A DNA stretch of 64,000 nucleotides from the NCBI GenBank assembly GCA_963663605.2, contig CAXXVF010000001.1, positions 310,001-374,000 of the forward strand. The letters run 5' to 3'. The number at the start of each line of letters is the position of its first letter. Positions within the stretch are counted from its first letter, which is position 1. A program made the position numbers and the translations under genes. Below, piece by piece: positions 16,909 to 24,993 of the stretch. Origin of the DNA: Sporobacter sp963663605. GTDB taxonomy: Bacteria > Bacillota > Clostridia > Oscillospirales > Oscillospiraceae. The notes under the pieces were generated by a model. That model saw nothing but the letters and a program-made list of their open reading frames with translations. It did no database searches and was not told the DNA's origin.

Positions 16909-18126
16909 TTACGGACAGCTGAAAATCCCCTCCGACCACAGGCAAGCGCCGCATGTCGGCTGCGGATTGCCAAGGCAGTCCACGCGATTGTCGTCCCGGA
17001 ATTCACAGCCGCCGCATTGAATACACGGAGAAAACGTGAAGTTTATGACACGGTTTCGAAAATCGGCGTAATCTTTGCAGTTCCAGATTTCTTCAAGGCT
17101 GTCATTTTTCATATTACCGTAAGATTGGTGATATATGGTCCGTTTATTATTTCCAAGGTATGTAATGCCGCTGTGCAGCAGCGCCATGCAGGGGCTGACG
17201 TCGCCGTCGTGGCGGACAAACGCGTTGCCTTCCGCGATAAACCGGCAATACCGCTTTTTTCGCATCACAGGCTCGCCGCTGAGCAGCAGGTTGCATTTTG
17301 TGCGCAGCAGGCCCATAAAGCCTTCGCGGGCGCCGTCGAGCTGGAAGTCCATGAACGGCATGTCGATCTCGGGATATGCGCCGACGGAATTTTCGGAATT
17401 GAGTTCCATGTGGATAGCGCGCGTATATAAGCTTTCCTTTACAGACGCGCTGTCCGTTGGAATAACATTTGAAATATTCACCTTGCTGACAGTGTATTCC
17501 TGCGCAAACTGTGAAAGCCGCTCCAGCTGGCGTACGTTGCTTTTCATCGCGACAAAGGCAATCCCGAGCTGAATATCGCGCGCGCTGTTAAAACGCTCGG
17601 CATTGAATAGGGCAATGTTTTTCCTGATCAGCGGGAAGCTGCTGTGCATAGGGTCATTTTCATTGCTTTGGGTATCAAACGAATCGATCGATACCCAGAG
17701 CATGTTCAAACCGGCGTCAAGGAGGTTCGTGACCATTTCCTGAGAAAGAAGTGTTCCGTTGGTCACAAGCTCAACACGTTTGCCTTTTTTAACAGCGTGT
17801 TCCACCATATAAATGATATCCTTATGAACCAGCGGTTCTCCCATGCCGCCGAAGAAAACTGTTTTTACACTCTCCGGCATCGTATCCATTATGCGGTCGA
17901 ACACCGGCAGCTCCATGTCCGCAAATTCCTCGTCAAACCATGTTCGCCTGAAACACATCGTACAGGTGAGGTTACATCTTGACGTCGGCTCGATATAGAG
18001 TTTTTCCAATGCCGTCGTTATCTTTTCGCATTTAAAGGCCGACGCGTCGCGATGTTCCTGTAAGTTTTTAATGTCATCATCGTTAAACGAGTGCTCGTCT
18101 ATATGACAGGGATCTACATATAACAT
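16909..18126 (-). CDS. Radical SAM/SPASM protein, possibly a tungsten-cofactor maturase
   Basis: The protein has 405 residues. It carries the cluster motif SRCNLTCTMCF (C51, C55, C58), FFGGMGEPL and a C-terminal cysteine-rich SPASM-like domain with CIQCGGC and the closing NPQPTCGACLWSEG. That ending recalls radical SAM maturases of tungsten-cofactor oxidoreductases, but no aldehyde ferredoxin oxidoreductase is in the window, so the assignment is tentative. The ATG at 18126 lacks a strong ribosome site; AAGGG is 15 bases away. A GC-rich hairpin separates it from mrp. Confidence 0.75.
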   Translation of the reverse strand: MLYVDPCHIDEHSFNDDDIKNLQEHRDASAFKCEKITTALEKLYIEPTSRCNLTCTMCFRRTWFDEEFADMELPVFDRIMDTMPESVKTVFFGGMGEPLVHKDIIYMVEHAVKKGKRVELVTNGTLLSQEMVTNLLDAGLNMLWVSIDSFDTQSNENDPMHSSFPLIRKNIALFNAERFNSARDIQLGIAFVAMKSNVRQLERLSQFAQEYTVSKVNISNVIPTDSASVKESLYTRAIHMELNSENSVGAYPEIDMPFMDFQLDGAREGFMGLLRTKCNLLLSGEPVMRKKRYCRFIAEGNAFVRHDGDVSPCMALLHSGITYLGNNKRTIYHQSYGNMKNDSLEEIWNCKDYADFRNRVINFTFSPCIQCGGCEFRDDNRVDCLGNPQPTCGACLWSEGIFSCP

Positions 18127-18224
18127 TTTTAATTGCCAATTGCCCTTTCGTAATAAGTTTCATAAATTTGCGAGGTATGAACTTACAATGCGGCTGCGGC
18201 TGCTGCATTATACTTAAATAAACA

Positions 18225-18251
18225 GCGGCGGAGATGGGACATCGCCGCCGC
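18225..18251 (-). terminator. GC-rich hairpin downstream of mrp
   Basis: The arms GCGGCGG and CCGCCGC enclose 13 bases and are followed on the minus strand by TGTTTATTT. It may terminate or only attenuate read-through from mrp into the radical SAM gene. Confidence 0.5.
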
Positions 18252-18298
18252 ATGCGTTTAAGATGCGGTCAGCTTACCGCGTTATTGTAATACGTATT

Positions 18299-19153
18299 TT
18301 ATTCCGGCTTTTCGGCGTCATTTCCGACAGTTTCGTCAAGAATGTCCGCCACGCCGTCCAGCCAGTCGCCCTCGAACGTCTCAATGGCGCCCTTGTCGCA
18401 CAGCTTAGTGAGCTTCGGGTCAATCGGCAGCTTGGCCAGAACTTTCAGCCCGTGGTTTTTTGCGACTTCGTCGATGTGGCTTTCGCCGAATATCTGGTAT
18501 TCCTTATCGTTGTCGGGACATTTAAAATACGACATGTTCTCGACGAGCCCGACGATCGGCACTTTCAGCATTTCCGCCATTTTGACGGCCTTTGTTACGA
18601 TCATGGACACCAGTTCCTGCGGAGAGGTGACGACGATGATGCCGTCAACGGGGAGGGACTGGAAGACTGTCAGCGGGACGTCGCCAGTGCCGGGCGGCAA
18701 ATCGACGAACATAAAATCAACATCGGACCAGATGACTTCCGACCAGAATTGCTTGACGGAATTGGCGATGATCGGTCCTCTCCAGATGACAGGGTCGGTG
18801 TCGTCCGCCAAAAGGAGATTGATCGACATGATGTCGATGCCCATCCGGCTTTTGACAGGGTAGATGCCGAGTTCGCTGCCCGTGGCCTTTTCTTTGATCC
18901 CGAAGGCTTTCGGAATGGACGGGCCCGTGATGTCCGCGTCGAGTACTGCCGTATGATAACCCATACGGTCCATCGTGACGGCGAGCAGGGAGGTCACAAG
19001 CGATTTTCCGACGCCGCCCTTGCCGCTTATGACGGCAAAGACCTTGCCGATCCGGCTGAGTTCATGCGGCTTTTCCCGCAAGTCCGGCGCTTCTTTTCGT
19101 TCGGAGCAGTTTTCGGTGCAGCTTGAGCAGTTTTCATTGCAGTCTTGGCTCAT
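18299..19153 (-). CDS. Mrp/NBP35-family ATP-binding protein
   Basis: This 284-residue P-loop ATPase contains the deviant Walker A SGKGGVGKS, the switch DADITGPSIP and VDLPPGTGD. The N-terminus has a short cysteine cluster (CNENCSSCTENC) and a later cysteine (YFKCPD) where the usual CXXC is incomplete. Mrp/NBP35 proteins transfer Fe-S clusters. AAGGAG precedes the ATG and a metallo-beta-lactamase gene ends 17 bases upstream. It is part of the DUF134-led set. Confidence 0.9.
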   Translation of the reverse strand: MSQDCNENCSSCTENCSERKEAPDLREKPHELSRIGKVFAVISGKGGVGKSLVTSLLAVTMDRMGYHTAVLDADITGPSIPKAFGIKEKATGSELGIYPVKSRMGIDIMSINLLLADDTDPVIWRGPIIANSVKQFWSEVIWSDVDFMFVDLPPGTGDVPLTVFQSLPVDGIIVVTSPQELVSMIVTKAVKMAEMLKVPIVGLVENMSYFKCPDNDKEYQIFGESHIDEVAKNHGLKVLAKLPIDPKLTKLCDKGAIETFEGDWLDGVADILDETVGNDAEKPE

Positions 19154-19170
19154 GATATGGTCTCCTTAAA

Positions 19171-19998
19171 TTAGAATTCCAGTGTCCGGCCGCCGGACAG
19201 ATAGTCGATCGCGTCGCCCATAGCGGCCTTTAAACGTTTATAAGATTCCAAACCTGTACAATGGCAGGTATAGTATTTAGCATTTCGGGTCAGCAGGAAC
19301 GCGGCGATTTCATCAACGATTTCCGGGCGTTCGCTGCCGCCCTGCGCCGGATTGGACAGATGGAAGCCGCCGATGACGACGTCCGGCCGGATTCCGGCTT
19401 CGCGTTCGACATGCTCCAGGATGTTGACGATCCCGCAGTGGGCGCACCCTGTGATCAAAACGGTCCTGCCGTTTTCGCGGATCAGGAGGTTTTGTTCGTG
19501 GGCAAAATCATCCTGAACATAATCCCCGCCGACCGCCTTGAGGATGTCGGCATTTCCGGTCGGATTCAGGCGCACCCGCTTGACACCGGAAAAAAGCTCC
19601 AGCACCTCATCGACCTTCATATAATTACCAACGAAAACAAACCGGTCGTTCGGCAAAAGCGACGCGTCAAGTCCGATATATCGTACCCCGCCATACTTTT
19701 TCTCATTGGCGTAATAGCCGTCGAACGCCGTCTCGCCGACGTAAATTTTTGCTTTATCATTGAGTCCCAGGAACGTTTTAAGACCGCCGCCGTGGTCGTA
19801 ATGCGCGTGCGATAAAAAGGCGATATCCACCGTGCTTAAATCGACGCCTAAAAGGTCGGCGTTTATCGCGAATTTATCTGAGACGCCCGAGTCGAACAAT
19901 ATTTTATGCCGCTTCGTCTCAATGTACAGGCTCAGCCCGTGTTCGCTGCCCAGTTCGTCCCGGATGGACGTGTTTTCAACCAAAGCCGTTATCCGCAT
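19171..19998 (-). CDS. MBL-fold metallohydrolase
   Basis: This enzyme has 275 residues. Metal-binding motif SHAHYDHGGG, histidine GCAHCG and GGFHL are visible. The pattern resembles the methanopterin-related RFA-P synthase-like group of metallo-beta-lactamase folds, though the precise substrate is unknown. GGAGGTTTACG precedes the ATG. It follows DUF134 by 19 bases and precedes mrp by 17, so these three probably form one transcript. Confidence 0.87.
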   Translation of the reverse strand: MRITALVENTSIRDELGSEHGLSLYIETKRHKILFDSGVSDKFAINADLLGVDLSTVDIAFLSHAHYDHGGGLKTFLGLNDKAKIYVGETAFDGYYANEKKYGGVRYIGLDASLLPNDRFVFVGNYMKVDEVLELFSGVKRVRLNPTGNADILKAVGGDYVQDDFAHEQNLLIRENGRTVLITGCAHCGIVNILEHVEREAGIRPDVVIGGFHLSNPAQGGSERPEIVDEIAAFLLTRNAKYYTCHCTGLESYKRLKAAMGDAIDYLSGGRTLEF

Positions 19999-20017
19999 CG
20001 TAAACCTCCGCTCCTAT

Positions 20018-20401
20018 TTATTCGTCCCGCGTTTCGTTTTTCGTATTTTCCTGTTCGGAATCCTTCCAGCAATTGCGGTGGTGGCAGCAGTTTTTCCGGC
20101 CGTGCCCGTCTCCGGGGCACAATTCGAAGTCGCCGCCCTCGATGAAAAGGACCTTGCTGTTAACAAGCGAATCTGCGAGATTTTTTCGCGCGCTGTTGTA
20201 GATGCTTTGAACGGTCGTGCGCGAGATGTTCATCTGTACGGCGCATTCCTCCTGCGTCATGCCCTCCAGATCGATCAGGCGGATCGTCTCATATTCTTCA
20301 ACCATCATGACGACAGAATCTTCCGCCACGCTTCCCAGCGGCCCGAAGCGGCTGCATTTGGGGAGGCGGCATATTCTTCTCCATTTTCTCGGTCTGGCCA
20401 T
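20018..20401 (-). CDS. DUF134-family DNA-binding protein
   Basis: The 127-residue protein begins with MARPRKWRRICRLP and has the family helix-turn-helix (YETIRLIDLEGMTQEECA, then MNISRTTVQSIYNSAR). A cysteine/histidine-rich tail (CPGDGHGRKNCCHHRNC) may bind Fe-S or another metal, making it a plausible cluster-sensing regulator. AAGGAG lies before the ATG. Its promoter contains an 18-base perfect palindrome, so it probably regulates its own operon. Binding and signal are inference. Confidence 0.82.
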   Translation of the reverse strand: MARPRKWRRICRLPKCSRFGPLGSVAEDSVVMMVEEYETIRLIDLEGMTQEECAVQMNISRTTVQSIYNSARKNLADSLVNSKVLFIEGGDFELCPGDGHGRKNCCHHRNCWKDSEQENTKNETRDE

Positions 20402-20445
20402 GCGGTATTCGTCTCCTTACTGTTTTTGCTGGATTGCCACGAACA

Positions 20446-20475
20446 ATTATATAACATTATTGACATATGTCAATA
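20446..20475 (-). promoter_or_regulatory. Consensus promoter with 18-base palindromic operator
   Basis: TTGACA (20468-20473) and TATAAT (20446-20451) are 16 bases apart on the minus strand, 45 bases before the DUF134 ATG. TATTGACATATGTCAATA (20458-20475) is a perfect palindrome covering the -35, which suits repression by a dimeric regulator. Confidence 0.7.
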
Positions 20476-20506
20476 AAAAATCCGCCCGTACATCCGGACG
20501 GATTTT
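20475..20506 (-). terminator. Hairpin terminator of the DUF2461/AlkZ-like pair region
   Basis: Arms AAAATCCG-C-CCG and CGG-A-CGGATTTT flank a short loop. It lies 21 bases beyond the DUF2461 stop and next to the DUF134 promoter. Confidence 0.65.
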
Positions 20507-20526
20507 AGTATAACCTGATTTACCAG

Positions 20527-21195
20527 TCAGATGGCAAGCGCCCCGTTCATGAAATAATAAAGTTCTTTCAGCGCTTTAAAGCCCTGCGTCAGCTGCTCCG
20601 TCAGGCCGTGCGTAAAGAAAACGCCGTCGGGCGGACAGGTTTTCCCGACCCACCAGCTTTTTTTATTCAGCCATGTCTTAACGGGCGGCGCGGCGGCGGG
20701 GAAGCGGTCTTTTTTATAATCTTCGCCCGTGAGCGTATATTCACCGCCGGCTTCAATATTCCGGATGATTTTAAGAAAACGTTTCTCGTCTTTTAAAGCG
20801 GCGTCGCGGAGCTTCGTCATGCCCTGCGTCGTGCGGTGATAGATCTGCAGGCCGTAACGGTATGCGTTGAAGGAGGCATCCATGAAAAAGCCGGGGACGT
20901 CCGTTTCGCGCGGCGTTCCTTCGCAGAAGTGCAGGTACATATATGTTTTGATGGGATTGGCCCGCGCGTACCGCGCGTCGTTGTACGCGCCCGATATGCA
21001 GCGGGCAGCCCTTGAGCAGATATCCGGGTCGATCTCAAGCATTACCGGCACGAGCGATTCGTACAGGGCGCGCAGCGGCGCCTTGACGTGTTCGTTAAAA
21101 AGCGATCGGTTTGCCTCAAAATTTGTTTTTGTGTTGTCAAAGCTGATATTGAGGAAGTATTCAATTGTTTTTTCAGTAAATCCGTTAAACGACAT
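20527..21195 (-). CDS. DUF2461-family protein
   Basis: The 222-residue protein matches DUF2461 (TIGR02453-type): FNGFTEKTIEYFLNISFDNTK start, HFCEGTPRETDVPGFF and YRYGLQIYHRTTQGM middle, ending in FKALKELYYFMN. Its function is unknown and no catalytic motif is clear. AAAGGAA precedes the ATG. It follows the AlkZ-like gene by 17 bases on the same strand. Confidence 0.75.
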   Translation of the reverse strand: MSFNGFTEKTIEYFLNISFDNTKTNFEANRSLFNEHVKAPLRALYESLVPVMLEIDPDICSRAARCISGAYNDARYARANPIKTYMYLHFCEGTPRETDVPGFFMDASFNAYRYGLQIYHRTTQGMTKLRDAALKDEKRFLKIIRNIEAGGEYTLTGEDYKKDRFPAAAPPVKTWLNKKSWWVGKTCPPDGVFFTHGLTEQLTQGFKALKELYYFMNGALAI

Positions 21196-21212
21196 ATGAG
21201 ATTCCTTTTGTA

Positions 21213-21881
21213 TTATTTGAACAGCAGTCTTTCAAGCGCCTTGAGTTCGATCCGTTCATCCAACCCGGCACAGCGTTCCAATATCCGGGCCCACGCTTCG
21301 CTCGTCGACAGCAGCGGCGCGCTCAGCCAATCGCGCGCCCAGTCTTCGGCGCGGCAATAGGTATTTGATGGCCAGCCGTATTCGCGTCCGTCGGCGCTTA
21401 TTTTACGGCGGTTGCCGCTTACGGTAATGTAAAATTCCCGCTGGAGCGTCACGACGGCCGCGTCGATGGCGGACGCGCCGTCTTTTTTCGTCACGCCCAT
21501 GCGTTTTCTTATCTCCGACGTGTCCAGAACGTCCCCGTTTTCAAACAGGCGGTATACGTCGTATACAGCTTGCTTGACGCCTCCGGCGCGGTAACGGTCC
21601 CCGAGCGTCCCGTCCGGGCGGCAGGCTGAATAAAACAGGGGATAGAGCGATTTTGATATAAACCCCTTGCGGCCGCCCAATATATTGCCGAATGCCAGGC
21701 GTTTTTCCTGCGCCGCTTTGTCCTTCCATTGCCACGGGTCGGTATCGCTGTCGCCGGTGTGCCACTGTGACGGCAGCGTCAGCTCGTCCAGCTTCGGAAA
21801 GCCTGCGATAAATTTCCCGGAGAAAGCCATGACGCCGACCGTTTCAGCGTGATTAATAAAATCTGTGTATGTTTTCAGCAT
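21213..21881 (-). CDS. AlkZ-related (HTH-type) hypothetical protein
   Basis: This protein of about 222 residues has wing-helix-like segments (GGVKQAVYDVYRLF; TSEIRKRMGVTKKDGASAID) and tryptophan-rich ends. It recalls short clostridial proteins annotated as AlkZ-related, after DNA glycosylase AlkZ, but the glycosylase motif is not evident. ATG 21881 is chosen because GAAGGGG lies upstream; an upstream ATG at 21953 lacks such a site. A DNA-repair role is only a guess. Confidence 0.55.
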   Translation of the reverse strand: MLKTYTDFINHAETVGVMAFSGKFIAGFPKLDELTLPSQWHTGDSDTDPWQWKDKAAQEKRLAFGNILGGRKGFISKSLYPLFYSACRPDGTLGDRYRAGGVKQAVYDVYRLFENGDVLDTSEIRKRMGVTKKDGASAIDAAVVTLQREFYITVSGNRRKISADGREYGWPSNTYCRAEDWARDWLSAPLLSTSEAWARILERCAGLDERIELKALERLLFK

Positions 21882-21963
21882 AAAATAAGCCCCTTCCCGG
21901 CAGCGAGAAAAACTGCCCGCGATTATGCGCAGACTTATCATATTATACAGCATTTGACCGTAT

Positions 21964-21997
21964 AAAAAAATCCCCTCTTCCGAGGGGATTTTTTTAT
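21964..21997. terminator. Terminator of the ilv-leu operon
   Basis: AAAAAAATCCCCTC and GAGGGGATTTTTTT form a hairpin next to the leuB stop. The A run is on the left and the T run on the right, so it may work in both directions. Confidence 0.85.
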
Positions 21998-22001
21998 ATG
22001 T

Positions 22002-23075
22002 CTATTTCAGTTCGTCCAGGATCGCCTTCGTCATCTGCGTGCAGGTGAGTGCGTCCGCGCCGGGGTCGGCGATATCGGCGGTGCGCAGGCCTTTTGCCAG
22101 CACGCTCGAGACCGCGTCTTCGATCATCTGCGCGCCTTCCTCAAGACACAGGGACATCCGGAGCATCATGGCCGTCGACAGAATCGTTGCGATGGGGTTT
22201 GCCATGTCCTTGCCGGCGATGTCGGGCGCGGAGCCGTGGATCGGCTCGTACATGCCGCGCTTCGTCTCGCCGAGCGACGCCGACGGCAGAAGCCCGATGG
22301 AGCCCGTGATCTGCGAGGCCTCGTCGGAGAGGATATCGCCGAACATGTTGGACGTCACGACGACGTCAAACTGCTTCGGGTTCCTGACCAGCTGCATGGC
22401 GGCGTTGTCCACGAGCATGTCGGAAAGCTCAACGTCCGGGTATCTTTCGGCTAAGCGATGCATGACCTCGCGCCAAAGGCGGGAGCTCTCCAGCACGTTC
22501 GCCTTATCGATGCTGATGAGCTTCTTGCTCCGCGTCCTTGCCAGCTCAAACGCATTGATGCCGATGCGCTCGACTTCCATCTCGCTGTAGCACTCGGTGT
22601 CGAATGCCTCGGGGCCGTACTGACCGTCCCGGCGGCCTCTTTCGCCGAAATACATACCGCCGGTCAGCTCGCGCACGAAGATCATATCAAAGCCCGCGTC
22701 CGCGACTTCCTTTTTCAGCGGACACGCGTCCTTAAGCTCCGGCAGCAGCCGCGCCGGGCGGATGTTGGCGTACAGACCAAGTTCTTTGCGGATGCCTAAA
22801 AGCGCTTTTTCGGGGCGCAGATGTCCGGGCAGGACATCCCATTTCGGTCCGCCGACGGCGCCCAGGAGGACGCTGTTGGACTCCAGGCACGTTTTAACGG
22901 TTTCCTTGGGCAGCGGCGCGCCGGTGGCGTCAATGGCCGCTCCGCCCGCAAGGACTTTTTTAAATGTAAAAGTAGCTTTGTTTTTTTTGCCGACGGCGTC
23001 AAGTACCTGCAGGGCGGCGCCTACGATTTCCGGGCCGATGCCGTCGCCTTCGATGACCGCTATATTATAGTTCAT
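22002..23075 (-). CDS. leuB: 3-isopropylmalate dehydrogenase
   Basis: This 357-residue enzyme oxidatively decarboxylates 3-isopropylmalate in leucine synthesis. Motifs include DGIGPEIV, RELTGGMYFGERG and the NAD/metal region NMFGDILSDEASQ with HGSAPDIAGK. ATG 23075 overlaps the leuD stop by one base (TAATG), so it is translationally coupled; the alternative TTG at 23081 is less likely. The isopropylmalate isomerase genes lie upstream and a terminator follows. Confidence 0.95.
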   Translation of the reverse strand: MNYNIAVIEGDGIGPEIVGAALQVLDAVGKKNKATFTFKKVLAGGAAIDATGAPLPKETVKTCLESNSVLLGAVGGPKWDVLPGHLRPEKALLGIRKELGLYANIRPARLLPELKDACPLKKEVADAGFDMIFVRELTGGMYFGERGRRDGQYGPEAFDTECYSEMEVERIGINAFELARTRSKKLISIDKANVLESSRLWREVMHRLAERYPDVELSDMLVDNAAMQLVRNPKQFDVVVTSNMFGDILSDEASQITGSIGLLPSASLGETKRGMYEPIHGSAPDIAGKDMANPIATILSTAMMLRMSLCLEEGAQMIEDAVSSVLAKGLRTADIADPGADALTCTQMTKAILDELK

Positions 23076-23554
23076 TAACAAGCCCTCTTGATGGAATTGA
23101 GCAGCCCGCCGGAGGAAATGATGTTCTGCAGAAACGGCGGGAAAGGTGCAAACTGCGAGACGGTGTTTTTTGTTATATTTTTCAGCTCGCCCTTATCGAA
23201 GTCGATCTCCACCGCGTCGCCCTCGGCGATGTCGGCATCGCATTCGATGATCGGCAGGCCGATGTTGATGGCATTTCTGTAAAAAATCCGGGCAAAGCTT
23301 TTAGCCACGACCGCGCCGACGCCGGATTCTTTAATAGCCAGCGGCGCGTGTTCGCGGGAGGAGCCGCAGCCGAAATTGCTGCCGGCAACCATTATATCGC
23401 CGCTTTTTACGCGGCTGACAAACGTCGCGTCGAGATCTTCCATGCAGTGGGAGGCCAGTTCCTTGGGGTCGGACGTATTGAGATAACGCGCGGGGATGAT
23501 GACGTCCGTATCGACGTTGTCGCCGTACTTTATAACGCTGCCTTTAAGTTTCAT
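23075..23554 (-). CDS. leuD: 3-isopropylmalate dehydratase small subunit
   Basis: The protein has 159 residues and is the small, swivelling subunit. The motif GSNFGCGSSREHAP is clear, as is YGDNVDTDVIIPARYL. It pairs with LeuC to isomerise 2- to 3-isopropylmalate and may also process citramalate. AAGGAAG precedes the ATG, and its stop overlaps the leuB start. Confidence 0.95.
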   Translation of the reverse strand: MKLKGSVIKYGDNVDTDVIIPARYLNTSDPKELASHCMEDLDATFVSRVKSGDIMVAGSNFGCGSSREHAPLAIKESGVGAVVAKSFARIFYRNAINIGLPIIECDADIAEGDAVEIDFDKGELKNITKNTVSQFAPFPPFLQNIISSGGLLNSIKRAC

Positions 23555-23572
23555 ATCTTCCTTGCTCCTTCC

Positions 23573-24826
23573 TTATTCCGCCGGGGCGATCTTGCCCGCT
23601 AACGCTGAGGCCGCCGCGACGGCGGGGCTTGCCAGGTACACTTCGCTTTCGGGATGGCCCATGCGCCCGACGAAATTGCGGTTTGTTGTGGCTACGCACC
23701 GCTCGCCCTTGGCGAGGATGCCCATATGTCCACCGAGGCACGGTCCGCACGTGGGCGTGGATACGGCGCAGCCGGCTTCGATAAACGTTTTCAAAAGGCC
23801 CATTTCCATGGCGTCCAGATATATTTTCTGGGTCGCAGGGAGGACGATGCACCGGACGTGACCGGCGATCTTTTTGCCCTTAAGAATTTCCGCGGCGATA
23901 ACGAGGTCCTCGAGCCGCCCGTTTGTGCATGAGCCGATGACGACCTGGTCGATCTTGATTTCGGGTATGTCGTCGAACGTCCGCGCGTTTTCCGGTAGAT
24001 GCGGGAACGAGACCGTCTGTTTGACCTGTGACAGGTCAATGTCAATCACCTGATCGTATTCTGCGTCCGGATCGGCCTCGTATACGACGGGCTTACGGTC
24101 GGTACGCTCGGCAATATAGCTGAGCGTCTTTTCATCGACGGGGAAGATGCCGTTTTTCGCCCCGCCCTCAATGGCCATATTGGCAATGCACAGCCGGTCG
24201 CTCATGGACAGATCGGCAACGCCGTCGCCCGTGAATTCCATCGATTTATAAAGCGCGCCGTCGACGCCGATGAGGCCGAGGATGTGCAGGATGACGTCCT
24301 TGCCCCAGACATTTTTGGAAAGTTTGCCGGTCAGGTTGAACTTGATTGCCGACGGCACCTTCAGCCAGACCTTTCCGCTGGCCATACCGGCCGCCATGTC
24401 GGTTGACCCGACGCCCGTTGAGAACGCGCCGAGCGCGCCGTAGGTGCACGTATGGCTGTCGGCCCCGATGACGAGGTCGCCCGCGATCACCATGCCTTTT
24501 TCAGGCAGGAGCGCGTGTTCAACGCCCATTTCGCCGACATCGAAGAAATTGACGACGCCCTTGTCCCAGGCGAATTCGCGGATCTGTTTGGACTGCTCGG
24601 CTGCCTTGATGTCCTTGTTCGGGACAAAGTGGTCCATGACGAATACGACCTTGTTTTTGTCGTATACGCAGTCGCAGCCGGCTTTGTTGAACTCGTTGAT
24701 GGCTACGGGCGTCGTGATGTCATTGCCCAAAACGAGGTCCAGGTCGGCCATGATGATTTGGCCGGCCGTAACGCTTTTTTCGCCGCAGTGGGCCGCTAGG
24801 ATTTTTTGTGTCATTGTCATGCCCAT
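23573..24826 (-). CDS. leuC: 3-isopropylmalate dehydratase large subunit
   Basis: The 417-residue aconitase-family subunit shows cluster cysteines (GSCTNGR, CGPCLGG) and GADSHTCTYGALG. It binds the 4Fe-4S cluster and, with LeuD, acts in leucine synthesis and probably in the citramalate route to isoleucine. The LeuC length fits the two-subunit bacterial/archaeal HacA-like type. GGAGG precedes the ATG. It starts after two copies of a 61-base intergenic repeat. Confidence 0.95.
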   Translation of the reverse strand: MGMTMTQKILAAHCGEKSVTAGQIIMADLDLVLGNDITTPVAINEFNKAGCDCVYDKNKVVFVMDHFVPNKDIKAAEQSKQIREFAWDKGVVNFFDVGEMGVEHALLPEKGMVIAGDLVIGADSHTCTYGALGAFSTGVGSTDMAAGMASGKVWLKVPSAIKFNLTGKLSKNVWGKDVILHILGLIGVDGALYKSMEFTGDGVADLSMSDRLCIANMAIEGGAKNGIFPVDEKTLSYIAERTDRKPVVYEADPDAEYDQVIDIDLSQVKQTVSFPHLPENARTFDDIPEIKIDQVVIGSCTNGRLEDLVIAAEILKGKKIAGHVRCIVLPATQKIYLDAMEMGLLKTFIEAGCAVSTPTCGPCLGGHMGILAKGERCVATTNRNFVGRMGHPESEVYLASPAVAAASALAGKIAPAE

Positions 24827-24870
24827 AGGTTATTTCCTCCATGATTTTATTCTGTTCCCGCCCACCACCC

Positions 24871-24991
24871 TTTTAAGGTATGGGGCTTCGCCCCATGCCC
24901 CGTAAAGACGCGGGATGATTTGATATCGTTCTTTGAAGGTGTAGGGCTTCGCCCCATGCCCCGGAAAGACGCGGAATAATTTGATGCTGCT
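24871..24991. repeat. Two tandem copies of a 61-base palindromic intergenic repeat
   Basis: The units are 24871-24930 and 24932-24991. Each contains GGGCTTCGCCCC, a small hairpin, then ATGCCCCG-AAAGACGCGG and ATTTGAT. They differ at about ten bases. A shorter relative lies at 35072-35120. They sit between cimA and leuC; a role in mRNA processing is possible. Confidence 0.75.
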
Positions 24992-24993
24992 TT

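Noticed and set aside
24871..24991. Possible CRISPR array
   Set aside because: There are only two adjoining long units with no regular spacers, so it is a tandem intergenic repeat.
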